From assembly GCA_033961575.1 (NCBI GenBank), contig CM066732.1, positions 115,570,687 to 115,634,686 on the forward strand: 64,000 bases of DNA. Direction: 5' to 3'. Below, in pieces: positions 22,991 to 35,069 of the stretch (position 1 is the first letter of the stretch; the number at the start of each line of letters is the position of its first letter). The DNA comes from Aselliscus stoliczkanus. Taxonomy: Eukaryota > Chordata > Mammalia > Chiroptera > Hipposideridae. Under the pieces are notes generated by a model. It did not search any database and was not told where the DNA came from. It saw only the letters and a program-made list of their open reading frames with translations. Position numbers and translations under genes: made by a program.

Positions 22991-24339
22991 AAAAGAAAAG
23001 GTCAAGTATGAATATCAAAATGTCAGTTAATCATAGGAGGAAAAAAAAGTCTTGTTTAAAAATGGCTGTTATAGTGGTATCTTCAGGCATCCCTCAGCAT
23101 AAGAAAATGAAAAATATTCCCCACCCATAACAGGCTCAAACAACCTCCTATAAATCCAACTTCAGCATAGCTGTGAGTCAGTATGAATAAAACTATTTCA
23201 AAGTTCAGAAAAAAATGAGAGATTAAGGTACAGGGAATCTCTTAGAGCTTATTAGACCAAATTATTTTTTAAAGAAAAATAATACACTTACTACAATTTT
23301 GACCCTCACCCCAAAAAAAGGTAAGCAATATGTCTTCTCTGGTTAATAACAGTCAGTCCTATCTAACAAGCCTAAATATCACCATATTGTTTTTCCCATA
23401 CATCCAAACCCTTTTCTCTTAAAAACATGACACTTCAGAATCCTCAACTAAAATACTCAGTGGTAGAAGACAGTGACCTATAAAAAAAGAAAGTGTTTTC
23501 CAATAGCACAGCTGTGACATGGCATTAATTTCTAAAACAAGACTGATATATTAAGTTTTTAATTTTATTTTGATAGTTAGTAAAAAGTTTCCTTTTTCAA
23601 CTCAGACTAAAAAAAAAAAAAAACTAGGTTCTTTAGTAAATTTTCAAATGGATAGTAAAGAAGAATCCCAGTAACTTGTACTGTTTCTAAGTTAAAAACA
23701 AGACAAACTTACATTTATAAGAAAAACTGACTAGTTTCACATAATCAAAATTTAGCAACACTGGGAAAATCTACAAATGTAACAGCAAGTTCAAAGATAA
23801 AAACAAACAAAAGAAAACAGAAAGTACTTCTACCAAATTCACCAAAATTATATAGACAGTTCTGGTATTCAAAAAAAAGTAGGAGGGGGAGACATTAAAT
23901 TTAGTATAAAAGGAAAGGTTTATGAAAAATTAAACAGTGATTGCAATAAAAAAGATTTTAAGTAAACAAGTCTCAATTGTGTATAATAATAAAAGAAGAC
24001 AGAGGCATTGGTAATTTTTAATGATTTATATTGCCTCTAGAATGTTTACTGAAATTACATTTGATTATGAGAATTTATTCTCATATTCTGGGAATTTATT
24101 TTAAACCAAATAGTGAAGGGGTACTATGCAGGTTTGGCTCAGTTTTCCAATTTCTCCATTCTGCCCCCTGTTCAATCTTTCTTTACAACACGCTTCAGTT
24201 TCTCTCCCAAATTAATAAAGAGCACAATCTTAGCAGAGGGTTCACCCTCACACCTTAATCCAAAACAGAAAAGACTGGTTTAATGTTACGTATAGGCCAT
24301 ATAAAGATTAAGAGTAAATAAAGGGCATTCCTAGAGTTT

Positions 24340-25192
24340 AATAATGGGGTATGTCCTGTTGATCACAGGAGCCAACCTGAAAGACATGGAACAATTTGAG
24401 CAATGAACTAAATCAAAAGTAGTATAGGATGATAAGCCAATTATAAAATGAATATCCATGAGTCCATACTGATATGAATAAATGAATGAATGAATGAAGG
24501 CTCCCTTACAGAAGAATTCCAAAAAATTTTGTAGATACTCCCCTGTCAAGGAGTTAGAACTTAACTCCCCACCACTGAATGGGTGGTCTGCACTTGGTGA
24601 CTTGTTTCCAGAAAGTAAAATATGGGAAAACTTGACAGCCGAGAAACCTGGCAAACGCTTCCTCAGCCTGGTGATGGAGGTTAAAAATATCAGTGATAAA
24701 TCATACAGCTACTATGCATCCTTGATGTAATGAAAATGGCATTTTATCTCTGTGGCCACCCTCCCCCAAACCCAAAACCCAGATTAACTCGGAAAAAATA
24801 TCAGACAGACCCAAATTGAGGGGACATTCTACAAAATACCTGACCCATATGCCTTGAAACTGTCAAAAGTCATCAAAACAAAGAAAATCTGAGAAGCTGT
24901 CATGGCCCAGAGGAGCCAAAGGAAACATGACAACCAAATGTACGGTGGTATTCTGGAGGGGATCCTGGAACCCAAAAAAGATATTAGGTAAACACTAATG
25001 AAATCCAAGTAAGTATGGACTTTAGTGAATAGCACTGTTCCAGTGTTGGTTTCTTGGTTGCGACAAGTACAACACAGAAACGCCAAACATTAACGGGGGA
25101 ACTGGCTGCAGGGTATATAGTAATTCCTCACAACTTTTCTGTAAATGTAAAACTATTCTAAAATTAAGTTTAATAATAATAATAATAATAAT
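24340..25192 (+). repeat. L1 LINE 3' UTR (old, sense), about 850 bp
   Basis: 'gtggtattctggaggggatc', 'actgttccagtgttggtttc', 'aactggctgcagggtatata' and 'aacttttctgtaaatgtaaa' follow the end of an L1MC/L1ME-type 3' UTR. The element closes with an (AATA)n-like tail at about 25170-25192. Confidence 0.8.
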
Positions 25193-25879
25193 AGTTATTG
25201 CCTTAACCAGATTGATTTTAGTCCTTTAAGTCATGCACAGTAGGTTGGACCAAAATAGAAATACAGTTAATACTGTGCAATACAATCTCAACATTCATGA
25301 ACAGTGTATAATATTTTACATGTGAAGTGCCTAAAGTCATTTCATATGTGTACATTTTTATTCCTTAGTTGGTAAGCACTTTAGGAGCAGAAAACTCTCC
25401 TTTAAGCAGGAGGCTACTCAAATTTTAGACTAAAGAAAAATTGTGGTACTAATTACATTAATAAAAATTCCACTTGTTTTTTTCAAGTCCACAAAGTTTA
25501 AATAGTTTTAGGTAAAATATATTTACAGTACATTACTGAAACATTTCCTCATAGTTTCAGAAGGCAAGGAATGTAATTATACATATATTAAGAAAGCACG
25601 TTAGAAAGTTCATTAATAACAATATACTATAGTGTAAAATCTACAGTAACTTGGGTCCATAATGGTCATGTTTAAGAGATTTGGAAACTTCAAAAAGCAA
25701 ATAAAAATAAATTTCGCTAACCTTTGTAACTATCTTAAATATATTTAAAAACAAACAAAAAAATCTCCTGTAACAAAATGAAATGCTTGGCGTCTCTAAC
25801 TCCATCTTGTTCAAGTCCGCTTTGTTCCCATGGCCTTCAGGATAATAGCTTCTTGCATATAGGCACATTAATCATTAGA

Positions 25880-26262
25880 GGAATTCTGTTTGTGGCTTGA
25901 GTGTTACCAAAGCAGCCCCATACCGGAAAATGCCTCTCCTGAGGAGATAATGGAAGTATGCATTTATTTTTATTGAAGATTTACAGGAACCTCATGACTG
26001 GACTCACATCAACTCAGGTCAACACACTAAGCACAATCTTTCTCCGACTCCTGCTGGGACCCAGATGTCTGTGATAGTCAATCACCTCTTGCCCCTCCCA
26101 TTTCCCCCCCTTCCCTTGATATAAAAGAAGCCTGAACTCTATACTTTCTTAAGATGGATTTGAGGTACCACTAGGTCTCCCATCTTCTCGGTTGGCGCCT
26201 TATTGATCAATAAACAAACCTTTCCTTAACTCTAAACCCTGACACTTTAAGTTTTGGCCTTT
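25880..26262 (+). repeat. LTR-like fragment of an endogenous retrovirus (probable solo LTR)
   Basis: A TATA box (GATATAAAAG, about 26119-26128) is followed by a short R-like region with GTTGGCGCC and then the poly-A signal AATAAA (about 26209-26214), with a C/T-rich stretch upstream. This U3-R-U5 order is typical of an ERV LTR. I found no inner retroviral genes and could not fix the terminal TG/CA bases or a target-site duplication, so the boundaries are approximate. Confidence 0.5.
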
Positions 26263-26289
26263 TGAAGCGTCAGGCACACAGACTTTAGA

Positions 26290-26840
26290 CCAGTAATACT
26301 CTTAAAGATCAGTAAGAAAAAGAAGGCCCAATTAAAAAATGTATAAATGTACAGGCAAATCGCTAAAGAGATAACCAAAAATGCTCATCCATAAGAGAAG
26401 ATGAAGGGAAATAAAAATAGAAATGAAGTGCCATTTCACACCAATCACATTGGAAAATATCAGAGTCTGACAACATTAACTGCTGGTAAGGATATGGAGA
26501 AAGGGAAAATATCAGAGTCAACAACACTAACTGCTGGGAAGGATATGGAGAAAAGGAACAAATACTGGATAAATATATCCGATATTTATATCCTATAAAT
26601 ATCTTGTAAAGGAAAAATGCTTATATCCTAAGACCCTGCAATTTGACAATCAGGTATATGACCTAGAGAAACTCTGGCATGTTGCTTCAGGAGATACAAG
26701 ATGTTTATGAGGCACTGTTTATAATAGATAAGAAATAAAACAAACTAAATGCTCATCAACAGAGGAAATAATACGTTGCAGTACATTCATTCAATGAAAC
26801 ACATTACACACCAGTCAAAGTGAATGACCTATAGGACCAA
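26290..26840 (+). repeat. L1 ORF2 remnant (sense)
   Basis: 'gctaaagagataaccaaaaa', 'atttcacaccaatcacattg' and 'ggtaaggatatggagaaagg' are diverged L1 ORF2 words in order. The piece contains a local tandem duplication at 26452-26555. Confidence 0.7.
26452..26555 (+). repeat. 52-bp direct tandem duplication inside an L1 remnant
   Basis: Copy 1 (26452-26503) and copy 2 (26504-26555) both begin GGAAAATATCAGAGTC and end ATGGAGAAA. They differ at only a few positions. L1 elements normally carry this segment once. Confidence 0.85.
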
Positions 26841-26949
26841 AAAGGATTGAGGGAGAAAAAAAGTAAAATGAAAAAACTAAGTTTTAAAATACATCTACCA
26901 TGACACAATTACATTAATAGCTACTTAAATTTATCAGCATATTAAAAAA

Positions 26950-27165
26950 AGTGCCAGGCACAGTGTCTGTAAATAAATTCATTTACTTTTTACAAAAACC
27001 TTATAAGGTGCGCACTTACTTCTATTGTCCCTGTTAGATGAGGACAAGGAGGCATGGCAATATTTAAAAACTTGCCTAAGGTCACAAAATTATTAAGTAG
27101 CAGAATCAAGATTCAAACCAAGGGAGTATGGTTTCAGACTCCACACTCTTTAAAAGCATCCAGAG
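26950..27165 (-). repeat. MIR SINE (antisense)
   Basis: 'gtgccaggcacagtgtctgt', 'gatgaggacaaggaggcatg' and 'acttgcctaaggtcacaaaa' give the MIR landmarks in consensus order. Confidence 0.8.
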
Positions 27166-27378
27166 AAATGCCATGTACTACTGTTCATATATTATTATAT
27201 AGTTCATTAAAAGGTAAACTGGAGGGATATACATCTAATTTATGCCTCTGGGAGGGGATATAAGGAGAGAGAGAGAAGAAGAAATTGGGGAGAATAAAAG
27301 GGACCTTAACTTGATCAGCAATGTTCAAGTACAGTATAAAGTTCTATACTGCTCTTTTAGAATTCAGTGTGATAACTA

Positions 27379-27542
27379 TAATTTATTTATTTATTTATTT
27401 ACTTATTTATTTATTTATAGCTGAGCCCATCCTTCCACCTGTTGGCAGCTCAGCTCGGGCTGGGCATCGAACTGCTGTTGCTCAGAACTCAGCTCGCACT
27501 CTTGAGCAAGCTCTTAACCCACTGAGCTACTCAGCCGGCCCT
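27379..27542 (-). mobile_element. Truncated tRNA-derived SINE with (TTTA)n tail
   Basis: On the + strand a (TTTA)n tract (27379-27418) is followed by 'ccacctgttggcagctcagc', 'gggcatcgaactgct' and 'ctgagctactcagccggccc', the antisense head of the multi-head SINE type. Only the 5' module remains. The TTTA tract is probably its expanded tail. Confidence 0.78.
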
Positions 27543-28371
27543 TACATACTTTTTTAAATTAAACATATATCTGAAGTAAAAGTGAAAAAAAGTTAACATT
27601 TTGTATAGAAGACATGTGTTTACTACTTTTTCTGTAATTTCCTGTATTTTTAAAACTTTTCAAAAATCAAAATGTCTCATCTATAAAACAACATTACAAC
27701 AAAAATAAAAAGAAATTTAAAAAATTTCCAATCTCCCTATTTCAGCTTGATTTGGAAATGAACACAGCTAAACTGTATGTTTATGGATGTATATACACTT
27801 TAACATACACATGGAAAATGTATTTTTATATGGATCAAAAGAGATACTAAAGTAGAAACAGTATCTCTTATTATACATTTTGATGACTCACTATTCTCAG
27901 TGAAAATAGCACTAGCAGGAAAACTCCCTTATTATCCTTCTACCTCTTTTTTCTTGAGAGTTTGTCTCTTCTCTCTTTCTACTTGTTCATGCTTTTTAAA
28001 AGAAGGAAGCAAAAAGGTACCAAGAAACTGTCACACACTTTACATATAATAACAGCCACAGATGAACATATATGCAGCCCTTCAGAATATGAGATTCCCC
28101 AACATACAATCAAGTAATGTCCCAAAAATGTCCTTGTAAACTGGCTGTCTGGAACTCAGAACATATTTTCCCATAAAGGAAGTAAAAAGAGAATATGAGC
28201 ACCAAGAAAAAGATACTGCCTGACGGGCCAGGCCCTGAGCATTGAAACAGGAAAAACAGAGTACACAATATGCCCTGATGGCCCAAGAAGAAAGGAAAGT
28301 GTTCTCAATCACAGTTTGAGGATGGAAATCATGTCTCCTTTGCCTTTGTATCCTCAGTGACTAGCAAAGAA

Positions 28372-28666
28372 CAGTTGACCCTTGAATAACACGGGTGTGA
28401 TCAATAAATAAGGTAAATGTATTTCTCTCCCTTGCGATTTTAATAACATTTTCTTTTCTACAGCTTACTTTATTTTAAGAACACAGTATAAAATACATGT
28501 ACAAAATATGTATTAATCAGCTGTTTATGTTATTGGTAAGGCTTTTGGTCAACAGTAGGCTATTAGTAGTCCGGTAGTTGGGGAGTCAAAAGTCACGTGG
28601 ATTTTTAACTGCACAGGGCAAGGAGGGTTGGCGCTCCGAATGCCCGCAATGTTCAAGGGTCAACTG
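28372..28666. mobile_element. Tigger/MER2-like DNA transposon, non-autonomous
   Basis: The left terminus CAGTTGACCCTTGAATAACA and the right terminus, which in reverse complement reads CAGTTGACCCTTGAACATTG, form matching inverted repeats. The interior matches the MER2 type ('gtagtccggtagttggggag', 'aaagtcacgtggatt'). There is no transposase. The 295-bp length is close to known MER2 size. Confidence 0.88.
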
Positions 28667-29089
28667 TACCTGGCACCTCATAAAAATTCAAAACCCGCTG
28701 CTACTGACTGATGAGGCAATGATAAAAGGGCTGAGACAAGCAGTCCATCAATAGGTGGCACTGTCAACACAGAACAGTTTGGGTGTAAGACGCAAATAGA
28801 AAAGAGGTTGGAGTGGAACAATGTGCATTAATACCAGCATCCACGTTTGTAGAACTATTACCAGGTCGGTGCTGGTAACTAGAACGCCTTCACCTCAATT
28901 ATTAGTTCTTAACATTATTGTGTATTGCATAAGCACCATATTTTGAGTTAGTTTTGCTAATATGAATTCTAAACTAATTTCTCTATTGGAGCAGTAGTTA
29001 TATGGAATTTTCAGGATTCTCTCCTATGACCCTTGAAAAAATTTTAATGTCATTTCTGTGATTATTAGAGTCATGTTATTCAGAAGACA

Positions 29090-29560
29090 GAACACAGAAA
29101 AGTATAAACATTAAAATAAAAATTACATATAATCCGATCATCCAGAGGTAACATCTTTTAATATTTTATGTATGTATAATCATTTTGCTATATGTGATTT
29201 TATAAATAACAACATAGCATATATTTCCTTACATTCTGATTTTTCCTCAACATATTGTACTTTCTCACGTCAGTAAATTTTTTTTTTTTTTTTTTGAGGG
29301 CAGCATCACTGGCCCTCGTATGTAGGACCCGAACCGGAGCCGCTGGCTTCCCAATCCAGCGTTTAACCAATGCATCACTCAGCTGGCCCGTCAGTAAATA
29401 TTTTTGAAAATGACTTTTAATAACTGCATATATCACATGGATTAATTATCATTAATTTCAATATCCCTCTCATCTATGGCATTTTCACTGTTATAAATTT
29501 TTCATATTATAGTAATGCACTATATAAATTAAACTTTTCATAAATATAAAGTTATACACT
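29090..29560 (-). repeat. Old L1 3' fragment (antisense), split by a SINE
   Basis: 'acatataatccgatcatcca', 'tacattctgatttttcctca' and 'taataactgcatatatcaca' fit an antisense L1ME-type end. The SINE at 29279-29388 interrupts it. Confidence 0.6.
29279..29388 (-). mobile_element. Short-form tRNA-derived SINE (antisense)
   Basis: A T tract is followed by 'gagggcagcatcactggccc', then 'gacccgaaccggagcc' and 'cactcagctggccc'. The 11-bp duplication CGTCAGTAAAT lies at 29268-29278 and 29389-29399. Confidence 0.92.
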
Positions 29561-31893
29561 GTTGTTTTAGGATGCAAAATGATAACTAAATGATATATTG
29601 TAATAAAGTGTGGAGTGCTTGACTTCTCCCCAACCTACAAGGCAATAATAATCTAAGGCATTAAATAAACAAAAAAGGGAGAAATTTTTATCAACTTTTC
29701 TTCAGTCATTCTCTTCTTCTATACCCAGTAGGAAAGAGCAAAGTCTCATAAAACTAAGTCTCTGACGTCAAAGAGGACAAGAAGAATACTTAGTCAATTT
29801 TCCTGCTAGAGCCACTTTTGTATTCCACTTAGAATAATAAACCATCGATTTAAATAGGAATAGCACAAGATTTGTAATATATCAAACATTTCTATCTATG
29901 TTGGTGCTTAAATCCAAATTTTTATAGTAAGTAGACTGCTTAGAAAAATTCTGTAAACAAAAAAGGTAATGTAACTAATATCAAGGAGAAAACAGTAAAT
30001 TTTCTTTTATAATTCAGAATAAAAATTCTGATTTTTATTATTTTTGAATGAATTAATATGTCATATACTCTATCTCTTCCTTCTTAGAGCCACCTAATTA
30101 TTCCAAATATTATTCAAGTTGCCATAAATAGGCCAACAGCTACAGGAGCTTAAGAATCAATAACTAAGCCAGTAGTAATTCATGTGGAAAAGTTCAGAAC
30201 AGATCAGCATCAGCTTTCTGGCTCTCTTGCACAAATAGAAAATTGATATCGCTTCACCGATTTTCAAAAGTATAAATTTATGTGCATAAATTCAAAACTC
30301 AGGCCAAAATTTACTCATATTTATTCCCAGTATTGGGCTGGTATCAAGATCAATTAACTTCCCTAACAAGTACATTCTTATAAAATTCCACAATGAAGTA
30401 GGTCTAGTTTAATCATTCAGAAAAAAGAAAATTATGTAACATATAGTATATACAATGATAATGATATATTCTATTCTGGACTCCTACAGTTGAGAGCTGC
30501 AGTGCAAAGGGAAATTGTGAAAATGATGTAAAAGTTGTCCAAAACGTTTAATTCTGGCCAAAATACAGTCTTTTGTTTCACTGTAAACTCAAACAGTGTT
30601 CAAATAGATCAGGAATTCTGTATACTTAAGTTGCAAAAGCTGAATCCCAGAACTCTCTACTTTAAACATACACTGAATAATTTGCCCAAGAGTCTTTATT
30701 TGTTACCCACTCTCATAGGTCTCCCAGAAACTACTTTTTACAATAATCTCAAATGTACCACAATAGATTAGTGTAACCAGGGCTACGCTGTTTACAGGTG
30801 TCTCCGCCTCCTTCCAAGAGGAGAAGAGGTAGACTAGGGAAAGCACAAAAAGAGAGACTACATACACCAAACAACAGCTTGTAATCTTGTAAAATTTCTT
30901 TTTTACACTTGGGCTACTATCTTCATTCATGTATAGTACATGTTCAAGGATAACATATTCACGGAGTAATACAATGTCTGCCCTCACGGGTTTCTAGATG
31001 ACTGACACGCGTTTTCTCCGCAAATAAATACATGCCTGTTGACGGATGCCTGCCCTGCTGTTGCAAACAAGACCTAAACTGTCCTGTAAGACAAAAACGC
31101 TTCTCTAGGTCTCCAGGCATAACCATACGTTTGCCTAAAAGCGCACTGAGACAATAACAAAAATCTCCCAGCACATCTGTCATTGAAAAGCAAGATAATG
31201 AAAAGCTGCCGCTGCGACCCAGTTTTAGGTCACAAGCTTGCTTCTCCTTTTTTTTTTTTCCTCCTCCCCCAGAAGGCGACCAACTTCAAAGGGAATGGTG
31301 GCCACCAGGAATCGTTTCACCGCCTTCCCCCCACTCCCTCCCCAAAGACTCTGGGGTGGAGGGGAACTGGCCAACTTGGAGGCTGACCCAGCTCAGGCTG
31401 GCCGGGGCAGGCTACGCAGGCTCCTGGGGGGACAGCCGCGTCTCGGGGGGCCCGCCAGGCTCCCGCGGCCCCCTGGTGAGCATCCCCGGCAGGTGGGATT
31501 CCGGGAAGCCACCTCCGTCTTACGTAACAGGCAGGTCAAAATCCCAGCTCCGGGACCTCCCCGCTCACCGCCCCCGTCCCCACCCCCACCCCCCCATAAC
31601 CAGAGCCCCAGGCCATCCCCGCAGAGACGATCCCAAGGCAAACCCTGGGGGCCCCCCACGCGTCCGACGCAGGGGCGCGGGAGCTCCTCGCAGCCCCGCG
31701 GCGCTATCCCGCAGCGCACCGAGCCCACGGAGAACGGCCCGGCTCTGGGAAGCGTCCCCCGCGCGGCGATCGCCACCCTGCACGCCACCTCTCCGAGCCC
31801 AGCCAGCCCCGCTCCGCACCCACGGCTGTCACCGCTCCGGGCCGTGACAGCTCCGCTGGCCGCCGCTGGCCGCGCCGCCGCCCCCGCACTCAC

Positions 31894-32170
31894 CTCACCG
31901 CTGGCTTCTGTGCGAGCAGCGGGTCGGGCTTGGAGAGCGGTGCCCGCTCCCCTCACGAGCAGCAGCGGAACACGAGGGGTGAATGCCGCGGCGCTCTAAG
32001 TCCGCTTAGCTCATCCCCAGCCCGGCGCTCCGCCCTGCGCGGCACCCCCGCCCGCCCGCCCAGGCCGCCGTCTCAGTCAGACGGGACTCCCCCGCCCCTT
32101 GCGGCCGCCGCAGCCTCCGCCTCCTTCTCTGGTTCCAGCAGCCTCGGCCGCCGCCGCGGCGACCCGCGCC
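31894..32170 (-). other. DENND4A: DENND4A non-coding exon 1 (5' UTR), predicted
   Basis: The exon is inferred from a very good splice donor on the minus strand (GAG|GTGAGT; the first intron base is 31893) inside the CpG island, and from an AAGATGGCG start-site motif at about 32167-32175. The next splice acceptor of the gene is at 1092. The exact transcription start is not visible, so the right end is approximate. The exon would be wholly 5' UTR, because the recognised start codon lies in the exon at 760-1091. Confidence 0.65.
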
Positions 32171-32245
32171 ATCTTGGCAGTGACGGAAGGAGCGGGGGCG
32201 GAACCTCGGCCTGCAAGGGCCAATCGCAGGGCAGGCCCCGCCCTA
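32166..32245 (-). promoter_or_regulatory. DENND4A core promoter motifs (YY1-like, ETS/CRE-like, GC boxes, CCAAT)
   Basis: Reading away from exon 1 there is CCATCTT at 32169-32175 (AAGATGG on the minus strand, the YY1 motif often found at housekeeping start sites), TGACGGAAG near 32181-32189 (CRE/ETS-like), GGGGGCGG near 32194-32201, CCAAT at 32220-32224 and CCCCGCCC near 32237-32243. No TATA box is visible. This is a typical TATA-less CpG promoter. Direction is inferred from the gene. Confidence 0.7.
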
Positions 32246-32759
32246 GAGGGCGGGCCAGGACCGGGGGGGGGGGCGCTAGCGCGTTGCGAACTCCCGAGTC
32301 GTTTGGCGAGAAGGTAGGCGGGGCTCAGTCCGTGACGCGCATTGTTGTTGGGGAAATGCTCCGCGGTTCCCCCTCGGTCCTGGAGGTACACAGCCCCAGG
32401 CGGGTGTGGGCGAGACACACCTTCCCTTTCCCTTTCCCAACCCGGAGGGTCAGCCATCTGTCTAGGGCCTACTGACCCGTTTCCTCCTTCCTGCGCGGTA
32501 GCCCGGGAGACCTGACTTTGCCTAACCCGATCTCGGTGCATTTGTCAGGGGGGCCCCCCTCCACCAAGGGCGCTCAGATTCCTTAGGAAACTCCCTGAGG
32601 GGTTAGCAACCACCTAGTGGGTTTCGATCCCAAGATACTGAAGGTCAGGTAAAATGGGGAATTTAGGGTTTTTTTCTGAAAAGTATGTAGATGAAACACC
32701 TATTGTTGACAGAAGGGGTGTGGATTACATTGCGTTAATGGGATAGGGCCTGCTTAAAC

Positions 32760-32935
32760 CTGGCCATGGCTCTACTATTAGGGGCTATTGGCAAGTTGCC
32801 TCTGAAAAATGAGCATAATAAAGGTTATCACTAGAGGGTTGCTCTGACGCTTAAGTTCTATAATACATGTGAAGTACTTGGCGTAGTGCCTGAATGTACT
32901 CAATACATGTTAGGTATTATCCCATGGACAAATGA
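32760..32935 (+). repeat. MIR SINE (sense, 3' half)
   Basis: 'tgaaaaatgagcataataaa', 'gtgaagtacttggcgtagtg' and 'tactcaatacatgttagg' follow the end of MIR. Confidence 0.75.
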
Positions 32936-33059
32936 AGGAAGAAATGAGACCCTAAAAATCCCTCTGGTTTCAGATCAACGTTCCTAAATTGCTCAGAATA
33001 GACATTGATCCCTTTTACTAACCAAGCTGATAGCTCTATTTTCTACCTCCATTTCTTCC

Positions 33060-33580
33060 CTTATAATATTCATTCAGTCAGCAAACATTCACTGAAATTC
33101 AAACAAAGGCTAAAGAGACACAGTAGTGAGGGAAACAAAAAAGATCTGCCTTCGTGGAGTTGAGCCTAGTGGTAAAAAGTATTCCATCAGGTTTTTTTGG
33201 AAAACACGCTACCAAGGTTATGAATTCTGGACAAGCAAATAACAGGACAGCTTAAAAACAACAAAAAGCCAGAAGTCAGGAAAGGTCCATCTGAGGGATG
33301 AGAAGGAGACAATGAAGAAGGAGACAGTAATGTTGAAGGTTATATTTAAGGCAGAGGGAATGGCTGTGCAAAGGACCTGTGGTAGGAAAGAGCTTGGCTG
33401 TTGGAACTAAATGGAGTCCATGGTGTTGGGGAATGCAAGGTGCAAAGAGGAGCCCAACTGAGACTGGAGATGTCAGTGAGGGCCCATTCCCCCGGGACCT
33501 AGGAAGACAGAAACAAGATTGTATTTTATTAAAATTGCAACTGAAAGCCATTGAAGGGTAGGGAATGACTGTTAGAGTAG
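33060..33580 (+). repeat. Ancient interspersed repeat (family not named)
   Basis: 'attcattcagtcagcaaaca', 'agatctgccttcgtggagtt', 'tggctgtgcaaaggacctgt' and 'ctgaaagccattgaaggg' belong to a widely dispersed old mammalian repeat. I recognise the phrases but not the family. Related pieces lie near 6840-6950 and 20545-20620. Confidence 0.55.
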
Positions 33581-33879
33581 GAGAGTTGGGAGCAATGATG
33601 TTTGCAGTCTGACATGTATATATTTCAGGCAATATATGGGCAAAAAAAACAACTGACTTAAAGTAAAACAAAGCAAACAAAAACTGGAGTTGAGCCTCTT
33701 CAATGTTAAGTTGGTCAAATGATATGTTTTGATCTTCAGTTACCTTATTGTGAAAAAACGTGTATCAAATAAGACTGTACAGAAAAATACCACTTTCACT
33801 GAAATTTTTTAAATAATTTATTTCTAAGTGTTTGTTTTGCTAATGTTGTGTATAGTTGCCTAATTAATAAGTATGTTTA

Positions 33880-33990
33880 GGGTTGGCGGAGTGGTGTAGT
33901 GGTTAAGTGCTGTCTTGGGAAGCCGGTGGCCTGGGTTCAGGTCTCACATATGAGGGCCAGTGACACTGCCCTCAAAAAAAAATAAAATAA
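33880..33990 (+). mobile_element. Short-form tRNA-derived SINE (older copy)
   Basis: A diverged head (GGTTGGCGGAGTGGTGTAGT) is followed by GAGGGCCAGTGACACTGCCC and a poly-A/(TAAAA)n tail. Imperfect flanks (AATAAGTATGTTTA left, AATAAGTACATTTA right) look like a target-site duplication with two changes, so it is older than the copies with perfect flanks. Confidence 0.88.
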
Positions 33991-34189
33991 AATAAGTACA
34001 TTTATTGTATTTTTTTATTGATTCCAAGTAGCAATCCAAACCAATCTTTCTTACTCATTTTACACAATGTGCTTCTAGGGAATAGAATATGAATAAATGT
34101 GTAGTTTCTTGATACTATAGTTCTAAATGTATTTTTAAGTGATTAGCTCTGCATTTTCTTTTGAAATTTGCTATCACAACGTGAATTTT

Positions 34190-34380
34190 TAAAAAATTGT
34201 GGTGAAATATACATGACATAAAACTTACCATATTAACTATTTAAATGCACAGTTCAGTGACATTAATTACATTCACATTGCTGTGCAGCCACTATCCATT
34301 TCCAGAACTTTTCATTATCCTAAACTGAAATTGTATGCAATAAACAATAAGTCCTATTCTAGTTTCTAAGACATGAGTTC
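34190..34380 (-). repeat. Old L1 3' end (antisense)
   Basis: 'gtggtgaaatatacatgaca', 'catattaactatttaaatgc' and 'cattgctgtgcagccactat' match an antisense L1M 3' UTR. Confidence 0.7.
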
Positions 34381-35069
34381 TATGAAGGTATCTGATGAGT
34401 TACCCCCACCCCAAAATGAAAATTGGCTTTGATCAGTAGGGTTATTTGCTCCCATTGAAGTGTTCAATGGACCATACTATATAAATTGAAACCAGCACCC
34501 AAGAAATAAGGATTAGTGTAAGTTTTTAGCTCAGATGGGTAACACATCATATTAATGATGAGTACTAATATAGGATCGATTACTTTTTAGCACTGAAAAC
34601 CTGTGTTCTACAATAAAATGTGTTGTATGGTCTTGTAAATGTATGCTCCAAAATGACCCAGACAACCTGACCATCTCTAAATGCATATCTTTTTAATGCT
34701 ATTAATTGTCATTAAAAAAATAAGTGATTCCAGCTCTGGGTAAATTTAATTTTAAAAATCACTCTTCTGTGAAGAATGGATTACAAAAGGACAAGAGAGA
34801 CAAAAGCAAGTTTTTGCTACATTTCAAACAACCAAGCATTCCATAAAGTTATAAAGTTCAAAAGATTAAAATTTTGACCTGAAAATAGTTGATGACTTTT
34901 TTTGTTTTTTTTTTTAAAGTATATCTTAGCTAGATAAAACATTTTAACACTAGTAAACAAGCTAAACTTCTTTTCCAGTCTGGATCCTTCCTCCCGGTTG
35001 CTCATGTCATCCCAGTGTTTTTATCCCCAACATGAGAGCATGGCTATAAACAGTCAATGATTGCAAGGT

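Larger units (their letters stand above)
1092..31893 (-). other. DENND4A: DENND4A intron 1 (30.8 kb)
   Basis: The intron is bounded by a strong donor on the minus strand, GAG|GTGAGT at 31888-31896, and by the acceptor TTTTAG at 1092-1097. No further exon of the gene was recognised inside it. Its content is mainly transposable-element debris, listed separately. Segments of more than 300 bases in which I see nothing recognisable are 2121-3529, 5060-5868, 6323-7489, 7650-8133, 8186-8832, 8998-9484, 13140-14300, 20560-21110, 23000-24300, 25193-25880, 27543-28371, 29561-31384. Confidence 0.75.
31385..32420. promoter_or_regulatory. CpG island over the DENND4A promoter and exon 1
   Basis: About 1 kb of GC-rich sequence dense in CpG, in an otherwise AT-rich window; it is the only such region. 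It spans exon 1 and the start of intron 1. Long open frames cross it in several frames on both strands; these reflect GC content (few stop codons), not genes. Confidence 0.92.

Noticed and set aside
31238..31999. A 253-codon open frame and several overlapping long frames in the CpG island
   Set aside because: Frames are open on both strands at once and the products are low-complexity Pro/Arg/Ala/Gly. This is what GC-rich, stop-poor DNA gives; the region is better explained as promoter and 5' UTR.
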